A DNA stretch of 64,000 nt, taken from assembly GCF_025215155.1 (NCBI RefSeq), contig NZ_JALHAM010000103.1; one strand, given 5' to 3'. Made by a program: the position numbers and the translations under genes. Positions 61,723 to 64,000 of this stretch are shown piece after piece. How positions within the stretch are numbered: position 1 is the first letter of the stretch; each line of letters starts with the position of its first letter. This stretch comes from Dryocola clanedunensis (GTDB taxonomy: Bacteria > Pseudomonadota > Gammaproteobacteria > Enterobacterales > Enterobacteriaceae). The notes under the pieces are model-generated. The model did no database searches. It worked only from the letters and a program-made list of their open reading frames with translations, and was not told the DNA's origin.

Positions 61723-62799
61723 TTAGCTTGATGCGTGAATGACAGAGTAGTGACCGTTGATGTCCTGCTTAACCATCAGGCCAGCAGCACCCCAGGTGCG
61801 CCACACGTAGTCTGAGTTGTAGAACTGACGCGGATCAGCAACGGTGCCGAATGCCTGACCAACAATTGGAGCAATGACGCCTGCGGTCAGTGGCACGATC
61901 AGGATTTCGTTGTCGGACAGTTCAGCATCTTCTTTGATGGCTGCAATGCCGGACAATTTTGAAATCTCTTCCAGCACGGTGCGCAGCGAGTTCACATCGA
62001 AATACTGTTCCCAGTTCGACATGATTTCGCTTGATACGTACCAGGTCTGCTGACCGTATTGCATGTTCTGAATTTTCATGACGTCACGCAACGCAATAGC
62101 AGCCGCGCGCATAGCTTTCGGATCGGTGCTGGTAGCAAAGTCGACGGTCAGCGTTACCTGGGCAACACGTTCGTCATGGCGAAGACCTTTCCACGTTTTG
62201 TCATCGAACTTGATGAAGTTGCTGGCAGAATCGCGGAAACCTTCCCAGATGTAGGTCACGTACTGGCGACGCACATCATCAACGGAACCTGACTGAGCAT
62301 CAGCCAGTGACGCCAACGCAGATCCTTTGTTGAACACCGGATCACGCCAGTTGAATTTAAAGCCGCTGTCATGGATAGGAACCATCGTACCGTCGAAGGT
62401 GTAAGACTTCGCATCCAGCGCAGCACCAATCTGGCCGGACATGGATGTATGAGCCCAGCCACGACCACCGGTGCGAGCATATTCGTAAACTGACTCCTCC
62501 AGACGCACGGAGCGTGAAAGCGGCATCAGGTCATTCAGCAAAGTGAACTCAGTGGTTGGCTCAAATTGTTTAAGCACAGTCTGGTCATAGGCTTTATACA
62601 GGCGACGAATATCATCGACTGCGTTTGTTGCCGATAGCTCAGGAGCATCTTCAGCATCACCACGCCACTTTGTACGCGCGATGAAATCAGCCGCAGCCTG
62701 AGCGCTGGCGTTACGTGCAGAAGTCAGTTTCTTGAACTGCGCTGCGTTAATCTCAAGGTTCCCTGTCTCGGTCGCCTTCTTCGTTGAAAATGCAAACAT
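61723..62799 (-). CDS. Major capsid protein
   Basis: The 358-residue protein occupies the major capsid position and has the size and mixed fold expected of an HK97-type shell protein (N-arm with FAFSTKKATETGN, long spine-like helix region, and DGTMVPIHDSGFKFNWRD). I chose ATG at 62799, which has AAGGAG 7 bases upstream; the frame is open 13 codons further. I believe it falls in a DUF6260-like group. The protein family is not confirmed here. Confidence 0.75.
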   Translation of the reverse strand: MFAFSTKKATETGNLEINAAQFKKLTSARNASAQAAADFIARTKWRGDAEDAPELSATNAVDDIRRLYKAYDQTVLKQFEPTTEFTLLNDLMPLSRSVRLEESVYEYARTGGRGWAHTSMSGQIGAALDAKSYTFDGTMVPIHDSGFKFNWRDPVFNKGSALASLADAQSGSVDDVRRQYVTYIWEGFRDSASNFIKFDDKTWKGLRHDERVAQVTLTVDFATSTDPKAMRAAAIALRDVMKIQNMQYGQQTWYVSSEIMSNWEQYFDVNSLRTVLEEISKLSGIAAIKEDAELSDNEILIVPLTAGVIAPIVGQAFGTVADPRQFYNSDYVWRTWGAAGLMVKQDINGHYSVIHASS

Positions 62800-62809
62800 T
62801 CGTTGCTCC

Positions 62810-63247
62810 TTACTTAATGACGACGCGCAGGAGATCACCTGCTGTGGTTACATACGGACGATCCTCTTCCACATACGCGCGGGTCGACTCATCAGTTGCT
62901 TTGGCTTTTACTCGACCGTTAGCAATTGAGAGCGGTTGACCTTTTGTGTATGTGCCAGCAACTGCCGGGACGTTGAAGAAGACGCCTGGTGTTGGGTGGA
63001 ATGCCACAACAAAGTCGCCTGCTGGGATGACGTCATCCACCGTTTTGCAACGCAGATAGTCATAGTTAGCGACATACAGAATCGTGTCTTCATTACCATC
63101 CACTGAAGCGGTGAAGTTCTTCGTGGTGTTATCGAAGAAACCAATCGTACCAGGAGCCGTATCTGCCGCCGCAGCACCTTCTCGATGTAGTTGCGGGTTG
63201 GCAAAAATGCCGCCTGCATGGATTACGTGCTTACCGTCTTTAGCCAT
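62810..63247 (-). CDS. Capsid-associated protein (decoration-like)
   Basis: The 145-residue protein, rich in beta-turn residues and Gly, is encoded immediately before the major capsid gene. AGGTIFANPQ-like and RPYVTTAGDLLRVVIK strands suggest a small beta-barrel. It could be a decoration protein similar in role to lambda gpD. It is assigned by size and position only. Confidence 0.5.
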   Translation of the reverse strand: MAKDGKHVIHAGGIFANPQLHREGAAAADTAPGTIGFFDNTTKNFTASVDGNEDTILYVANYDYLRCKTVDDVIPAGDFVVAFHPTPGVFFNVPAVAGTYTKGQPLSIANGRVKAKATDESTRAYVEEDRPYVTTAGDLLRVVIK

Positions 63248-63253
63248 TTTTTA

Positions 63254-64000
63254 TTACTCCGGCATTTCGCTGACTGAATCGTTAGAGTTAACCTGGCGGA
63301 ATGCACCGCTCAGACCGACTGACTTCTGGCTGTTTGCATAAAGGCGGTCGAGAGCTTTGCCATCAAGGTCGGCAACTTCTTCATCGCTCATGTTCAACGC
63401 CAATTTCACAGCCTGGCGCTTTTCTACTTTCTCCTTATCGGAGTTGGCAGTCAGGCCAGATTTAACTGCAGCCAAGTCGTCAGCAAATGGCTTAAACCAA
63501 GCAGGCGCTTGCTCGCTGTTGGTTGTGGTGCCCTTCGCCTTCTTATCGGCCTCTTCTTTCTCTTTCTTGGCCTTCTCGTCAGCGTCAGCTTTCGCTTTGG
63601 CATCATCAGCGACCATCTGGTTGTATGCGTCCATCAGCTCAGCCTCGGTCTTGCCTTCGACCTCTTTGCCTTTCGCTTTCAGCGCGTTCGTGATGAGTTC
63701 TTTCATCGGGTTTGCTTCCTCTTTGACGTGCTTAGTGTTGGCGCTGAAAAACGCCATGAATTGGTTAAAGAATTGCTTTAGTGCGGGGTCTTGCGGGTCT
63801 GGAATATCAGAATCAGCGAGGTTTACGGTTTCGATTTCCTGCTCATCACCTTCGGCATTAACGAAGATGCCAATGTAGTGGTCAACAAAAACTGGCCACC
63901 ACTTTAGAGTTTTTCCAGTATCGATTTTCCGATTCGTTGGGGGGTAACCCGCCGTTATATTCATGCGGCCTGAGCGCGCTGTAATACCCAACGATATAAT
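63254..64000 (-). CDS. Capsid scaffold or protease-scaffold protein (5' end outside window)
   Basis: The frame stays open to the window edge, so the N-terminus is not visible. The visible 245-248 residues have a long charged helical segment with AKADADEKAKKEKEEADKK (about 130-150), typical of phage scaffolds that chaperone capsid assembly. The C-terminal part (KLALNMSDEEVADLDGKALDRLY) is also helical. In related phages the N-terminus is a prohead protease of the DUF2213 type, but that part would lie beyond 64000. Confidence 0.65.
   Translation of the reverse strand: MISLGITARSGRMNITAGYPPTNRKIDTGKTLKWWPVFVDHYIGIFVNAEGDEQEIETVNLADSDIPDPQDPALKQFFNQFMAFFSANTKHVKEEANPMKELITNALKAKGKEVEGKTEAELMDAYNQMVADDAKAKADADEKAKKEKEEADKKAKGTTTNSEQAPAWFKPFADDLAAVKSGLTANSDKEKVEKRQAVKLALNMSDEEVADLDGKALDRLYANSQKSVGLSGAFRQVNSNDSVSEMPE

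Larger units (their letters stand above)
45100..64000. mobile_element. Lambdoid siphophage prophage, tgt-side end (continues beyond window)
   Basis: From just upstream of tgt to the right edge, all recognisable genes are phage genes in the order gtrA-gtrB-gtr, tailspike, tail tip, tail, neck and capsid. Serotype-converting phages such as P22 and SfV carry gtr next to attP, so the chromosomal junction should be within about 45076-45320. Integrase, immunity, replication, lysis and terminase genes are not in view and should lie at the other end. The tail-gene set suggests an ES18-like siphovirus; the exact relative is not identified. Confidence 0.9.

Noticed and set aside
43948..64000. CRISPR array or tRNA gene at the prophage end
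   Set aside because: No regularly spaced 23-40 base repeats and no cloverleaf or tRNA 3' end were seen near the tgt junction; the phage seems to use a non-tRNA site.

Overview
The window is chromosomal DNA of a member of the Enterobacteriaceae. From position 1 to about 45.1 kb the gene order is the E. coli-like block mdlA-decR ... cof-ybaE-queC-fadM-ybaV-ppiD-hupB-lon-clpX-clpP-tig-bolA-yajG-ampG-cyoABCDE-yajR-yajQ-panE-yajL-thiI-xseB-ispA-dxs-yajO-pgpA-thiL-nusB-ribH-ribD-nrdR-yajI-tsx-secF-secD-yajC-tgt. The proteins are near-identical in motif and length to their E. coli K-12 counterparts but clearly diverged. A cysteine desulfhydrase gene (cdsH) and a DUF3313 lipoprotein gene lie between decR and cof, and yajD is absent between secF and tsx. 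This points to an Enterobacter, Leclercia or Salmonella-like relative rather than E. coli itself; the species cannot be fixed from the sequence alone.

Host region. 1-3.1 kb: an ABC exporter subunit (partial), the cysteine-responsive regulator DecR and the divergent CdsH, then a lipoprotein. 3.4-7.8 kb: the Cof phosphatase, an SgrR-type regulator, QueC, the thioesterase FadM and a ComEA-like protein. 7.9-17.4 kb: the protein-quality block PpiD, HU-beta, Lon, ClpX, ClpP, trigger factor and BolA, all on the minus strand. Good sigma-32 promoters are visible before clpP and lon, and a terminator follows most units. 17.6-25.1 kb: YajG, the muropeptide permease AmpG and the cytochrome bo3 operon cyoABCDE. 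25.2-34.5 kb: YajR, YajQ, PanE, YajL, ThiI, and the isoprenoid unit xseB-ispA-dxs followed by yajO. 34.5-39.3 kb: the nrdR-ribD-ribH-nusB-thiL-pgpA operon and the YajI lipoprotein. 39.7-45.1 kb: the nucleoside channel Tsx and the tgt-yajC-secD-secF operon.

Prophage region. About 45.1-64 kb is one end of a lambdoid siphophage prophage inserted immediately 5' of tgt, where queA would be expected. Next to the junction is an O-antigen modification (seroconversion) cluster gtrA-gtrB-gtr(specific) on the plus strand. Converging on it, on the minus strand, are the late genes. Read in transcription order from the right edge they are: a scaffold or protease-like fragment, a small capsid-associated protein, major capsid, connector and neck proteins, an HK97-gp10-like protein, tail terminator, tail tube with an Ig-like domain, a chaperone-position protein, a 1235-residue tape measure, two minor tail proteins, an NlpC/P60 protein, a frameshifted tail-tip protein and a beta-helix tailspike. 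Integrase, repressor, lysis and terminase genes must lie beyond 64 kb.

Points of most interest are the prophage's separation of tgt-yajC-secDF from its usual upstream gene; the unfamiliar O-antigen transferase next to a tailspike, with a cluster of GATC sites and phased TGTCA repeats before gtrA; the frameshift in the tail-tip gene; an A7 run plus hairpin before the tape measure gene; a perfect 12-bp hairpin that buries the yajO ribosome binding site; and a possible small RNA before cof. No tRNA, rRNA or CRISPR array was seen.
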